Source: Paractinoplanes lichenicola (GTDB lineage: Bacteria > Actinomycetota > Actinomycetes > Mycobacteriales > Micromonosporaceae). From it: a stretch of DNA of 64,000 bases. Positions 20,628 through 28,851 of this stretch are shown one piece after another. A model generated the notes under the pieces. That model was not told the origin of the DNA. It did no database searches and saw only the letters and a program-made list of their open reading frames with translations. The DNA is taken from contig NZ_JAENHO010000006.1 in NCBI RefSeq assembly GCF_016785085.1, positions 1 to 64,000 of the forward strand, given 5' to 3'. Position 1 is the first letter of the stretch. Every line of letters starts with the position of its first letter. The position numbers and the translations under genes are program-made.

Positions 20628-21317
20628 CTAACCGGTGCCTGCCTTGTAGCCGACCCCCCGGACGGTCAGGATGATCTCGGGGCGTTCCGGGTCCGGCTCG
20701 ATCTTGGCCCGCAGCCGCTGGACGTGCACGTTGACCAGCCGGGTGTCGGCCGCGTGGCGATAACCCCAGACCTGTTCGAGCAGCACCTCGCGGGTGAAGA
20801 CCTGCCGCGGCTTGCGGGCCAGGGCCACCAGCAGGTCGAATTCGAGCGGCGTGAGCTTGACCTCCTCGCCGTCGCGGGACACGGTGTGCGCCGGGACGTC
20901 GATGGTGATCTGGTTGCCGGGTGGCCCGATGGTGAGCATCTCGGGCGCGGCGTCCTCACCGCGGCGCAGCCGGGCCCGCATCCGCGCCACCAGCTCCTTG
21001 GGCTTGAACGGCTTGACCACGTAGTCGTCGGCGCCGGACTCGAGGCCGAGCACCACGTCGACGGTGTCGCTCTTGGCGGTCAGCATGACGATCGGGATGC
21101 CCGACTCGGCGCGGATCGCCCGCGCCACGTCGATCCCGCTCATCCCGGGCAGCATCAGGTCGAGCAGAACGATGTCGGGCCGGCTCTCCCGGAAGGCGGC
21201 CAGTGCGCGCTCACCGTCGGCGACGAACGAGGGCAGGAAACCCTCACTCCGCAGGACGATGCCGAGCATCTCGGCCAGCGCTGGATCGTCATCGACGACG
21301 AGTACCCGGGCTCTCAT
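20628..21317 (-). CDS. mtrA: response regulator MtrA
   Basis: MtrA is an OmpR-family regulator, essential in mycobacteria and acting on division, osmoprotection and, in Streptomyces, development genes. The 229-residue product has a receiver domain (phospho-acceptor Asp in PDIVLLDLMLPGMSG; Lys in DYVVKPFKPKEL) and a C-terminal winged helix with RQVFTREVLLEQVWGY and DTRLVNVHVQRLRAKIE. The ATG at 21317 gives the standard N terminus MRARVLVVDDDPAL; an in-frame TTG three codons earlier is the alternative. It leads the mtrA-mtrB-lpqB-comF unit. Confidence 0.97.
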   Translation of the reverse strand: MRARVLVVDDDPALAEMLGIVLRSEGFLPSFVADGERALAAFRESRPDIVLLDLMLPGMSGIDVARAIRAESGIPIVMLTAKSDTVDVVLGLESGADDYVVKPFKPKELVARMRARLRRGEDAAPEMLTIGPPGNQITIDVPAHTVSRDGEEVKLTPLEFDLLVALARKPRQVFTREVLLEQVWGYRHAADTRLVNVHVQRLRAKIEPDPERPEIILTVRGVGYKAGTG

Positions 21318-21375
21318 GCGGTCCAATATTGCACTGTCCTCCCGAGCCCCATGTACCCCGGGGGCGATCTTGTGT

Positions 21376-21411
21376 AAAAAAGGCGGGCGGCCCCGTCAGG
21401 GACCGCCCGCC
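21376..21411 (-). terminator. strong intrinsic terminator of the XRE-DUF397 unit
   Basis: On the minus strand a G/C-rich hairpin (arms 21403-21411 and 21382-21390, extendable through GGG/CCC) is followed directly by six T residues (21381-21376). It starts 16 bases past the DUF397 stop. A canonical U-tract terminator is rare in this window, so the call is secure. Confidence 0.9.
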
Positions 21412-21426
21412 GTCTCGCCGTACGGG

Positions 21427-21630
21427 TCAGGCGCCGGGCCGGTCGAACTCCCCCGCCCGCACCCCGGCGATGAAGCCGGCCCAGTCCGTGTCGCCGAAGG
21501 CGAGCATCGGGCCCGAGGCATCCTTCGAGTCGCGCACCAGCACGGTCGACGGGACATTGGCAACCTCGACGCAGTGGCCGGCGGCTCCGCTTCGAGTGCT
21601 CTTGCGCCAGGTGAGAGTGGCGTCCTGCAT
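21427..21630 (-). CDS. DUF397 domain protein
   Basis: This small protein (67 residues from the ATG at 21630) has the DUF397 core: TWRKSTRSGAAGHCVEVAN, then VLVRDSKDASGPMLAF and W-A-x-F-I. AAGGGG lies about 7 nt upstream of this ATG, which decides it over one 12 codons earlier. DUF397 proteins are partners of XRE-DUF5753 regulators of the WhiJ/AbaA type in Streptomyces and are proposed to relieve DNA binding. It follows such a regulator by 42 bp and shares its terminator. Confidence 0.93.
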   Translation of the reverse strand: MQDATLTWRKSTRSGAAGHCVEVANVPSTVLVRDSKDASGPMLAFGDTDWAGFIAGVRAGEFDRPGA

Positions 21631-21672
21631 CGTGAGTCCCCTTCCAAGGATGAAATGCGCCTCCATTTCAGC

Positions 21673-22533
21673 TCACGAAGCGGTCAACAGGCGGAGCGCT
21701 TCCTCCCTGCGAGCGATAGCCGTTCGGCTCTCTTCTGCCGGCAGGGCACGTTCCCGCAGGTCAGACAGCGCATCTCGATAGACGTCGACATCTGTCGGCT
21801 TCACCCGGAAGAGACCCCCGGTGAGCCCCTCGATATGAACGATCGGGGCCCGGGTGCCCACCTCGAACTCCAGCACCATGAACGGCTCGGTCATGCCGGC
21901 GTGCGCGCCCGCGGTGAACGGCAGCACCAGCAGCTCGACGCCGGGCCGCTCGCTCGCCTCGACCAGCCGCGCCAGCTGCCGCCGCAAAACCTCCGGACCG
22001 CCGACCTCGCGATGCAGCACGGCCTCGTCGAGCACGATCCGCAACGTGGGCGGCGGCTCCCGGGTCAGCACGGCCTGCCGGGCCATGCGCAGGGCCAGCC
22101 GCCGCTGAATCGTCTCGGCCGCGCCGACGTCGGCCCCGACCTCGATCACGGCACGCGCGTATTCGTCGGTCTGCAGCAGACCGGGGACGACCTGCGTCTC
22201 CCACTCGCTGATGAGCACGGCCTCGGCCTCGAGGGCGACATATTCATCGTACGGATCCGGCACCGACGACCGATAAGGCGTCCACCAGGCCCGCGCCCGG
22301 CCGCGGCGCGCCAACTCGCGCAGGCGCTCGCGGTCCTCCACCCGTACGCCATAAGCGGTGAGAAGACGGTCGAGATCGGGCTCGGTGATGCCGGTGTGCG
22401 CGGTCTCGATACGGCTCAGCTTGCTTTCCGACCAGCCGAGCGAGGTCGCCACGTGGGCTGCCCGGCGCTCGCCACGAAGACGCCTCAGCTCGTTACCGAG
22501 TTCGCGTCGTGCAGTCGAGGTCGCCCGTGCCAC
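21673..22533 (-). CDS. XRE-family regulator with DUF5753 (WhiJ-like)
   Basis: This is a 286-residue regulator. The N-terminal HTH (about residues 8-70) contains ELRRLRGERRAAHVATSLGW and SKLSRIETAHTGI. The C-terminal DUF5753 (about 95-280) contains SEWETQVVPGLLQTDEYAR and IVLDEAVLHREVG. With the downstream DUF397 gene it forms the conserved regulator/antagonist pair common in differentiating actinomycetes. The start is GTG. Two TGCA palindromes lie 33-63 bp upstream of it and probably form an autoregulatory operator. Confidence 0.93.
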   Translation of the reverse strand: MARATSTARRELGNELRRLRGERRAAHVATSLGWSESKLSRIETAHTGITEPDLDRLLTAYGVRVEDRERLRELARRGRARAWWTPYRSSVPDPYDEYVALEAEAVLISEWETQVVPGLLQTDEYARAVIEVGADVGAAETIQRRLALRMARQAVLTREPPPTLRIVLDEAVLHREVGGPEVLRRQLARLVEASERPGVELLVLPFTAGAHAGMTEPFMVLEFEVGTRAPIVHIEGLTGGLFRVKPTDVDVYRDALSDLRERALPAEESRTAIARREEALRLLTAS

Positions 22534-22565
22534 GCGAACACCATAACGGCATTTCGATTGCGCCC

Positions 22566-22596
22566 TGCAACTTGCAACGCACGCTCTGCACTTGCA
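22566..22596. promoter_or_regulatory. double TGCA palindrome, candidate XRE operator
   Basis: TGCAACTTGCA (22566-22576) and TGCACTTGCA (22587-22596) are two short palindromes whose centres are about 20.5 bp apart, close to two helical turns. They lie in the promoter region of the XRE-DUF397 unit, as expected for cooperative binding by a dimeric HTH protein. Confidence 0.55.
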
Positions 22597-22928
22597 CGCA
22601 GGTCAGACCCCATGCCGTAATGGGAGGGACGACGGGAACGGGGGTGGCGGCAAACACCACCGGGGCCCGGAGAGGGAGGTCCCGTCCGGCGGGCGGGCGG
22701 GGCCTCTTCCCTTCCCCGTGTTTCTTCCCGTACGCCAGGTGGGCGGGGCCCCCGAATAGCGAACGGGACGACAGGCCTAAGCCCGCCGCCCCGTTCATCC
22801 CCCCGGTTTGGTACCGCGCGCGTCCGTGGGACCCCCCGATCACCAATGACGCTGCGTGTTTATAGATTCACACTCCGCACAGACCGTGTCAAGCAAATCC
22901 GGAAATTTCCTATTTTGAGGGCTTGTCA

Positions 22929-23145
22929 GAGACACGGAGGGTGCTCGGCTGTGGCCCAGCGGGAACGGACGTGCTCAGCCCTGCCGCAGCCGGAACGGAG
23001 GGTGCTCAGCTCTGCCGTAGCCGGAACGGAGGGTGCTCAGCTCTGCCGTAGCCGGAACGGAGGGTGCTCAGCCCTGCCGCAGCCGGAACGGAGGGTGCTC
23101 AGCTCTGCCGTAGCCGGAACGGAGGGTGCTCAGTTCTGCCGCAGC
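22929..23145. repeat. 31-bp tandem repeat, about seven copies
   Basis: Units begin with cggaacggagggtgctcagc and recur at 22960 (variant), 22991, 23022, 23053, 23084 and 23115. A diverged copy precedes them and a decaying one follows. Because 31 is not a multiple of 3, any reading frame shifts at each unit; an open frame that crosses it is therefore not a gene. No protein-coding evidence is seen from 22534 to 23674. Confidence 0.92.
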
Positions 23146-23273
23146 GGGATCCGCGAGTGGCGACGCTGGGCCGGCAGCCAAAACGGAGGATGTTCAGCTC
23201 TGCCAGCAGCGGGGATCCCGGGTAGCGAAGCGGGGCTGGCAGCTAACTCAACGGACACGGCTCCGACTTAGCC

Positions 23274-23333
23274 TGTGGATAACTCCGGCTGGCCTGTGGA
23301 CAACCAAAACGGCCGGTCCGCGTTTGTGGAAAA
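23274..23333. promoter_or_regulatory. three DnaA-box-like sites
   Basis: TGTGGATAA (23274-23282), TGTGGACAA (23295-23303) and TGTGGAAAA (23325-23333) lie in the same orientation. The first is an exact DnaA box, and the second corresponds to TTGTCCACA, the form favoured in high-GC actinomycetes. Starts are 21 and 30 bp apart, near whole helical turns. They follow the 31-bp repeats in the non-coding stretch. Confidence 0.6.
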
Positions 23334-23524
23334 CTTCAGGCACGGATTTGACGTCCGCAGCTTAGGGTGGGGGTCCCCCGGTCGGGTGGGCCCTCTTATG
23401 GAACTGTTACAGGGCTTGTTCCAACGGCGGCGTACATGAGCCTGCGAACCAGGCTGGCAGTGCCGGGCCCGACTGAACGAGCTGAGTTGGCCTAGCTGGA
23501 CGAGCTGAGCCCTCTCGGCAGCGG

Positions 23525-23634
23525 GCATACCCAGCGGAGCCAAGGAGGCAGCCGGCGCACCCAGCGAAGCCGGGGAGGCAGCAGACGCATCCAGCCGGAG
23601 GCGGGAAGACGGCAGACGCTCCCAGCCCGTCCAG
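23525..23634. repeat. degenerate 30-bp tandem repeat
   Basis: Units with the core ccagcg-agcc-ggaggcagc recur at about 23525, 23555, 23585 and 23616 with many substitutions. The sequence differs from the 31-bp array nearby. It ends about 40 bp from the manA stop codon. Confidence 0.65.
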
Positions 23635-23674
23635 ACGCGCTGGAAGTGGCTAGGAGCGCCTCAAAAACAGGTGA

Positions 23675-24829
23675 TCAGGCAGGAACAGCGGCCACGAAGA
23701 GCTGCCCCTCCCCCGCGACCTTGATCTGCCCCGCGTCGGCGGGAGCGTAGGCAGCTGTGCCGGGGGCCAGTTCGACCGGCATGCCGTCGACGGCCTCACC
23801 GACGTACGTGTCACCGCTGATGCCCAGGATGATGCGGGGGCCTGCGGCGGGGACCTGAATGGGCGCGCCCGTGCCGTCCAGTTCGATGCGGAACAGCTCG
23901 AAGTCGGGGACCGGGACCTTCCACGTCGTGACCCCGGGGGCCACTGAGACGCTGGGCAGGATCGGGTCTTCCAGGACCTCGAAGCGGAGGACGTTGAGCA
24001 GCTCGCCCACGTCGACGCGCTTGGGGGTGAGGCCGCCGCGGAGGACGTTGTCGCTGGCGGCCATCAGTTCGACGCCGGCGCCTTTCAGGTACGCGTGCAT
24101 GTTGCCGGCCGGCATCCAGATCGCTTCGCCGGGGGCCAGCCGCACGTGGTTGAGCAGCAACGCGACCAGCACGCCGGGGTCGCCGGGATAGTGGCCGGCC
24201 AGGTAGGTCGCCAGCTCGGAGCGGCCGGAGCCGGCGACTGCGGCGATCAGTTCCGTGCGGTCGGCCTCGGGCCAGGTCAGCAGCGTCTGTACGGCCGTGC
24301 GCAGGTCGCCGCCGCGCAGTGCCTCGACGACCGGGGTGAGCGATTCGAGGCCGAACGACTCGATCTCGTCGGCCGCGGCCGTGGGCGAGCGGAAGCCGCA
24401 CAGGGCCTCGAAGGGCGTGACCGCGACCAGCATCTCGGGCTTGTGGTGCGGGTCGGTGTAGTTGCGGGGCAGGCTCGGGTCGGCTTCCTGCCGCGCGTAC
24501 GCCAGTTTCGCGTACTCGGGGTCGGGGTGGGCCTGCAACGACAGCGGCGTCTCGGCGGCCAGCACCTTGAGCAGGAACGGCAGGCGCGGGCCGAACGAGT
24601 CGATCACCTGGCTGCCGAGCTGGCCCTTCGGGTCGTCGGCGATGAGCGCTTCCAGGCTGACCGGGCCGTCGGGGCCGTTGATCGTGGCCGGGTCGCCGGG
24701 GTGGGCGCCCAGCCACAGCTCGGCCTCGGGCTGCTCGGTGGGCGCGGGACGGCCCTGGAGCTCGGCGAGGAGGGTGCGGGAGCCCCAGGCGTACGGCCGG
24801 ACGACCCCGGTCAGCGAATAGACACTCAT
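23675..24829 (-). CDS. manA: mannose-6-phosphate isomerase, class I
   Basis: This enzyme interconverts fructose 6-phosphate and mannose 6-phosphate, the entry step to GDP-mannose. The 384-residue protein has type I PMI zinc-site motifs: QAHPDPEYAKLAYARQ, DPHHKPEMLVAVTPFEALCGF (divided over residues about 138-158), and IWMPAGNMHAYLKGAGVE with the catalytic His. SDNVLRGGLTPKRVDV near residue 258 is also typical. With the phosphomannomutase (27290-28669) and manC (41114-42229) it completes a GDP-mannose pathway within this window. Confidence 0.96.
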   Translation of the reverse strand: MSVYSLTGVVRPYAWGSRTLLAELQGRPAPTEQPEAELWLGAHPGDPATINGPDGPVSLEALIADDPKGQLGSQVIDSFGPRLPFLLKVLAAETPLSLQAHPDPEYAKLAYARQEADPSLPRNYTDPHHKPEMLVAVTPFEALCGFRSPTAAADEIESFGLESLTPVVEALRGGDLRTAVQTLLTWPEADRTELIAAVAGSGRSELATYLAGHYPGDPGVLVALLLNHVRLAPGEAIWMPAGNMHAYLKGAGVELMAASDNVLRGGLTPKRVDVGELLNVLRFEVLEDPILPSVSVAPGVTTWKVPVPDFELFRIELDGTGAPIQVPAAGPRIILGISGDTYVGEAVDGMPVELAPGTAAYAPADAGQIKVAGEGQLFVAAVPA

Positions 24830-24868
24830 GAGGGCACTTTAACCTTTTGTCCGTTTAATGAGGGGCGA

Positions 24869-25804
24869 TCAGGCGGGAGCCGGGGTGGTGGCGGGCCGGT
24901 AGATGTCGGGCTCGATGTAGATGACGCGGGCGATCGGGACCGCGTCGCGGATGCGCTTCTCGGTCTCGTCGATGTGCCGGGCCACCTCGTCGGCCCGCTC
25001 CGAGCTGGGCACCGCGATCTTGACCGCCACCAGCAGCTCCTCGGGACCGAGGTGCAGCGTCTTCATGTGGATGATCCGCTCGATGCCCTCGCCGGCCAGC
25101 ACGGCCTGCTCGATCTGGCGGACCGCCTCGGGGGTCGCGCCCTCGCCGATCAGCAGGCTCTTGGTCTCGATGGCCAGGACCGCCGCGATCGCCACCAGCA
25201 GCAGGCCGATCGCCGCGGTGCCGATGCCGTCCCAGACGCCGTTGCCGGTGATGAGGGTGAGCACGACGCCGAAGAACGCGAAGACCAGGCCGAGCAGCGC
25301 GCCCGAGTCCTCCAGCAGCACCACCGGCAGTTCGGGCGCCTTGGCCCGCCGCACGAAGTCGACCCAGGACGTCTTGCCGCGGGTGCGGTTCGACTCCCGG
25401 ATGGCGGTGACGAACGAATACGTCTCCAAGCCGATCGCGAGGACCAGCACCACGACCGGCACCCACTGCCAGCTCTCGATCGGGTGCGGCTCGGCGATCT
25501 TGTGCCACGCCTCGTACAGCGCGAACAGACCGCCCAGGCTGAACAGCACGATCGACACGATGAACGCGTAGAGGTAGCGCTCGCGGCCGAACCCGAAGGG
25601 GTGCTCGGGCGTGGCCTCCCGCTTGGCCCGCTTGCCCCCGACGAGCAGGAGCAGCTGGTTGCCCGAGTCGGCCACCGAGTGGATCGACTCCGCCAGCATC
25701 GAGGACGAGCTGGTCAGGAGCCAGGCGATGAACTTGGTGACCGCGATGCCGAGGTTCGCGGTCAGCGCCGCGATGATCGCCCTGGTGCCGCCTTCAGCAC
25801 TCAT
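24869..25804 (-). CDS. cation diffusion facilitator transporter
   Basis: This is a 311-residue CDF protein with about six membrane segments between residues 8 and 215 and a C-terminal cytoplasmic domain. Transport-site residues are seen in SMLAESIHSVADSGNQ (TM2 region) and LLEDSGALLGLVFAF (TM5 region), giving an HxxxD/ExxxD-type pair rather than the usual HxxxD twice. HPFGFGRERY is the conserved loop. It resembles the SLC30A9-like branch. The metal is not predictable; export of Zn, Co or Mn is possible. It lies between manA and the SIS gene on the same strand, probably in one unit. Confidence 0.9.
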   Translation of the reverse strand: MSAEGGTRAIIAALTANLGIAVTKFIAWLLTSSSSMLAESIHSVADSGNQLLLLVGGKRAKREATPEHPFGFGRERYLYAFIVSIVLFSLGGLFALYEAWHKIAEPHPIESWQWVPVVVLVLAIGLETYSFVTAIRESNRTRGKTSWVDFVRRAKAPELPVVLLEDSGALLGLVFAFFGVVLTLITGNGVWDGIGTAAIGLLLVAIAAVLAIETKSLLIGEGATPEAVRQIEQAVLAGEGIERIIHMKTLHLGPEELLVAVKIAVPSSERADEVARHIDETEKRIRDAVPIARVIYIEPDIYRPATTPAPA

Positions 25805-25840
25805 TTATCCACTCCGCAGTGATGGTCCGAAAAAGATCGG

Positions 25841-27067
25841 TCACTGCATTCCCTCGGGCAGCGGGTTGGAAAGCTCTTTCATCTCACTAATTGCGGGCAC
25901 GGCCATCGGGTCGAGCCCGTGCGCCAGCGCGAGGTAGAGCGAGGCGAAATCGGGCACGGCGGTGAGCGAGGCGAGCCGCTCGAGCGCGGAGCCGCCCTCG
26001 GCGGTCAGCACGTCGCAGCGCACGCCGCGCCGCTCGGCCAGGGTCTGCACGGCGTCGGCGCGGCGCTCCTCGACGGCGATCGGCTCGTCGGCGTCGTCCT
26101 CCGGGTTGAGCCCGCCGTCGCGGAACAGCACCAGCCGCAGCCGGGTGGCGCCGGACTCCTCGGCGTCGGGGTCGGCGAAGATGTCGCGCGACGACTCGGC
26201 GAGCCCGCCGAAGACGCCGTCGAGCAGGCCGACGCGGCCGCGGCCGGCCTCGCCCAACGCGCCCGCCATCACCGGATAGCGCGCGTTGGCGGCCAGGGTG
26301 TCGGCGAAGCGGCGGGCGGCCACCGTGGCCAGCGGCGAGGAACCCCAGACGATCGGGATCGAGCCGGCCAGGTCGAGCGCGAGCGCCTTGGCCGGGTTGA
26401 CGAACGCGTCGGCGCCGGGCCGGCAGCGCTCGGCGTCGGCGTCGAGCCGGGTCGCGGTCTCGGCCAGGTCGGCCTCGTTGACCTTGACCAGGCCGATCGC
26501 CCGCGCGGCGAGCAGCACCGGCACGGCCAGGCCCCACAGGCTGGCCCGGGCCGGCGCGCGCCGGGGCACCGCGAAGAACGGGGCCCGGGCCCGCGCGGCC
26601 ATGGCCTCGAGCTCGGAGTCGGGGTTGCCCACGGCGACCAGGCGGGCGCCGCGCCGGGCGGCCGCCTCGGCCGCGGCCAGCGCCTCGGGGCTGCGGCCGG
26701 AGGCGGAGACGGCGATGACGACGTCGGCCGCGCCGACCCAGCCGGGCAGGCCGGGGCTGCGGTGCCCGATGATCGGCACCGGGCAGCGCGGGCCGGCCAC
26801 GGTCGACAGGATGCTGCCGGTCAGGCCGGCCGTGCCGATGCCGGCGACGACGACCGCGCGGGGGCGGCCCTCGTCGGCCAGCATGCTCAGGTCGGTCTCG
26901 GCGGCCAGCGCGGCCGCCTCGCGCACCTGGGCGCCCGCCGACGCCGTGGCGCGCAGCATGCCGCCCGGGTCGTTGGCGAGCATCGACTTCTCGTCGTCGA
27001 GCAGAGACTCGTCGGCGTGCCGATGACCGTGCACGCCGGCGGCCCCGCCTTCCAGCGGGCCCGCCAT
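25841..27067 (-). CDS. SIS-domain phosphosugar isomerase-like protein
   Basis: This 408-residue protein is of the actinobacterial bifunctional phosphoglucose/phosphomannose isomerase-like type (Rv3256c neighbourhood). The N-terminal SIS domain (about residues 60-200) has VVVAGIGTAGLTGSIL and VIAVSASGRSPEALAAAE. The C-terminal domain (about 215-400) has SIPIVWGSSPLATVAARRFADTL-type sequence. The ATG at 27067 overlaps the stop of the upstream Trm112-like gene by one base (TGATG). Whether it is catalytically active is not clear from sequence. Confidence 0.88.
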   Translation of the reverse strand: MAGPLEGGAAGVHGHRHADESLLDDEKSMLANDPGGMLRATASAGAQVREAAALAAETDLSMLADEGRPRAVVVAGIGTAGLTGSILSTVAGPRCPVPIIGHRSPGLPGWVGAADVVIAVSASGRSPEALAAAEAAARRGARLVAVGNPDSELEAMAARARAPFFAVPRRAPARASLWGLAVPVLLAARAIGLVKVNEADLAETATRLDADAERCRPGADAFVNPAKALALDLAGSIPIVWGSSPLATVAARRFADTLAANARYPVMAGALGEAGRGRVGLLDGVFGGLAESSRDIFADPDAEESGATRLRLVLFRDGGLNPEDDADEPIAVEERRADAVQTLAERRGVRCDVLTAEGGSALERLASLTAVPDFASLYLALAHGLDPMAVPAISEMKELSNPLPEGMQ

Positions 27068-27246
27068 CAGGCCGATGCTCCGGGACGCGCCTCGTCGAGC
27101 AGCAACACCGGGATGTCGTCGCGGATCTCGAAGACCCGGCCGCACTCGGTGCAGGTGAGGGTCTGCGCGTCAGCGTCGTGGGTGAGCGGCGCGTGATGCG
27201 TGTCCGGGCAGGCCAGAATGTCCAACAGCTGCGGATCGAGGGCCAC
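27067..27246 (-). CDS. Trm112-like small zinc protein
   Basis: This is a 59-residue protein starting at the GTG at 27246, with AAGGAG 8 nt upstream. The sequence has LLDILACPDTHHAP, TCTECGRVFEIRDDIPVLL and a short acidic end. One Cys comes early (ACPD) and the CTEC pair later, so one ligand of a typical four-Cys site appears to be replaced. Trm112-like proteins activate methyltransferases in other organisms; here it is translationally coupled to the SIS gene, so a partner role there is inferred. Confidence 0.88.
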   Translation of the reverse strand: MALDPQLLDILACPDTHHAPLTHDADAQTLTCTECGRVFEIRDDIPVLLLDEARPGASA

Positions 27247-27289
27247 CGAACGGCTCCTTACATGAGGGAAGGGCGAAAACCAGACGATC

Positions 27290-28669
27290 CTAACTGCGGA
27301 CGATGGCGAGCACTTCGTCCCTCAGGGCCGCCATCCGGTCCGGCTTCGCGGCCTCGACGTTCAGGCGCAGCAGCGGCTCGGTGTTCGAGGCCCGCAGGTT
27401 GAACCAGGCGCCGTCGGGCAGGCTCACGGTGAGGCCGTCGAGCTCGTCGAACGTCGCGCCCGCGAACGCGGCCCGCACCTCGGCCACCTTGGCCGCGGCG
27501 TCGGCGACCGTGGAGTTGATCTCGCCGGAGGCGCTGTAGCGCTCGTACTCCGCGGCGAACTCGGAGAGCGGCCTGTCCTGCCCGCCCAGCGCGGCCAGCA
27601 CGTGCATCGCGGCCAGCATGCCGGTGTCGGCGAACCAGAAGTCGCGGAAGTAGTAGTGCGCCGAGTGCTCGCCGCCGAAGACCGCGTTCGTCCGGGCCAT
27701 CTCGGCCTTGATGAACGAGTGGCCGACCCGGCTGCGCACGGGGGTGCCGCCGGCCTCCTTGATGATCTCGGGCACGGCGTTCGAGGTGATCAGGTTGTGG
27801 ATGATCGTGCTGCCCGGGAACTTGGCCAGCTCGCGCCGGGCGACCAGGGCGGTGACTGCCGAGGGCGAGACCGGGTCGCCGTTCTCGTCGATGATGAAGC
27901 AGCGGTCGGCGTCGCCGTCGAACGCGATGCCGATGTCGGCGCCCTGCTCGCGGATCGCGTTTTGCAGGTCGACCAGGTTGGCCGGGTCGAGCGGGTTGGC
28001 CTCGTGGTTGGGGAACGAGCCGTCGAGCTCGAAGTAGAGCGGGACGATCTCGAGCGGCAGCGCGGGCAGCACCTGGTCGCCGAGCACGGCCGGCACGGTG
28101 TAGCCGCCCATGCCGTTGCCGGCGTCGACGATCGCCTTGAGCGGCCGGATCGCCGACAGGTCGACCAGCGAGCGCAGGTGCTGCGCGTAGTCGGCCAGCA
28201 GATCGCGGGTCTCGACCCGGACCGGGCCGTCGGCCCCGGCGTTCAGGTCGTCGAGCAGGGCCTCGGCGCGCTGCCGGACGACGGCGAGGCCGCTGTCCTG
28301 GCCGACCGGCTTGGCGCCCGCGCGGCACAGCTTGATGCCGTTGTATTGCGCGGGGTTGTGGCTGGCGGTGAACATGGCGCCGGGCAGGCCGAGCGCGCCG
28401 GAGGCGTAATAGAGGCCGTCGGTCGAGGCCAGCCCGACGTTGATCACGGCCGCGCCGGCCGAGTTGGCGCCGCGGGCGAACGCGGCGGCCAGGCCGGGGC
28501 CGGACTCGCGCATGTCGTGGGCGATGACGATCTCGTCCGCGTTGTCACCGGACTCGCGCAGCATCTCGACGAACGCCGTGCCCAGGGCCCGGGCGACCGA
28601 CTCGTCGAACTGATCCGGGACGATGCCCCGGACGTCGTACGCCTTGACAAGCTTGGACAGGTCAGACAC
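27290..28669 (-). CDS. manB: phosphomannomutase/phosphoglucomutase
   Basis: This enzyme converts mannose 6-phosphate to mannose 1-phosphate. The 459-residue protein from the GTG at 28669 (AGGGGG upstream) has all four mutase domains. The catalytic Ser loop is MFTASHNPAQYNGIK, the metal site FDGDADRCFI, the sugar loop GGEHSAHYYFRD and the phosphate loop RASNTEPLLRLN. It links manA and manC. The Mtb counterpart Rv3257c has the same neighbours, including SIS, DUF3499 and whiB genes. Confidence 0.95.
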   Translation of the reverse strand: MSDLSKLVKAYDVRGIVPDQFDESVARALGTAFVEMLRESGDNADEIVIAHDMRESGPGLAAAFARGANSAGAAVINVGLASTDGLYYASGALGLPGAMFTASHNPAQYNGIKLCRAGAKPVGQDSGLAVVRQRAEALLDDLNAGADGPVRVETRDLLADYAQHLRSLVDLSAIRPLKAIVDAGNGMGGYTVPAVLGDQVLPALPLEIVPLYFELDGSFPNHEANPLDPANLVDLQNAIREQGADIGIAFDGDADRCFIIDENGDPVSPSAVTALVARRELAKFPGSTIIHNLITSNAVPEIIKEAGGTPVRSRVGHSFIKAEMARTNAVFGGEHSAHYYFRDFWFADTGMLAAMHVLAALGGQDRPLSEFAAEYERYSASGEINSTVADAAAKVAEVRAAFAGATFDELDGLTVSLPDGAWFNLRASNTEPLLRLNVEAAKPDRMAALRDEVLAIVRS

Positions 28670-28851
28670 TGCGCCCCCTATGGCACTGCTCAGGATGTTC
28701 GGGCCGAGAGTAGCGGAGCCGCGAAGTCGGCAAGGTGGCAACGAGGCGGCATCACTGTTACGTGATCCGATCGCGATAAATACTCCCGGCCGAACAGCGC
28801 TTGTCGCCGGGCGTGATGCGGGTCACGATGGGTGGGTCTGGAGGTGTCTCC

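Noticed and set aside
22929-23145. CRISPR array
   Set aside because: Units are contiguous with no unique spacers, and no cas gene is in the window.
22846-23271. Open frame across the 31-bp repeats
   Set aside because: The period is not a multiple of three, no ribosome site is present, and the apparent repeats in the product change frame with each unit.
23274-23333. Replication origin oriC
   Set aside because: Only three boxes are present and no dnaA, dnaN, gidB or rpmH genes lie near.
23268-23543. Minus-strand open frame of about 90 codons before manA
   Set aside because: No ribosome site or conserved pattern; composition matches the surrounding non-coding sequence and it covers the DnaA-box cluster.
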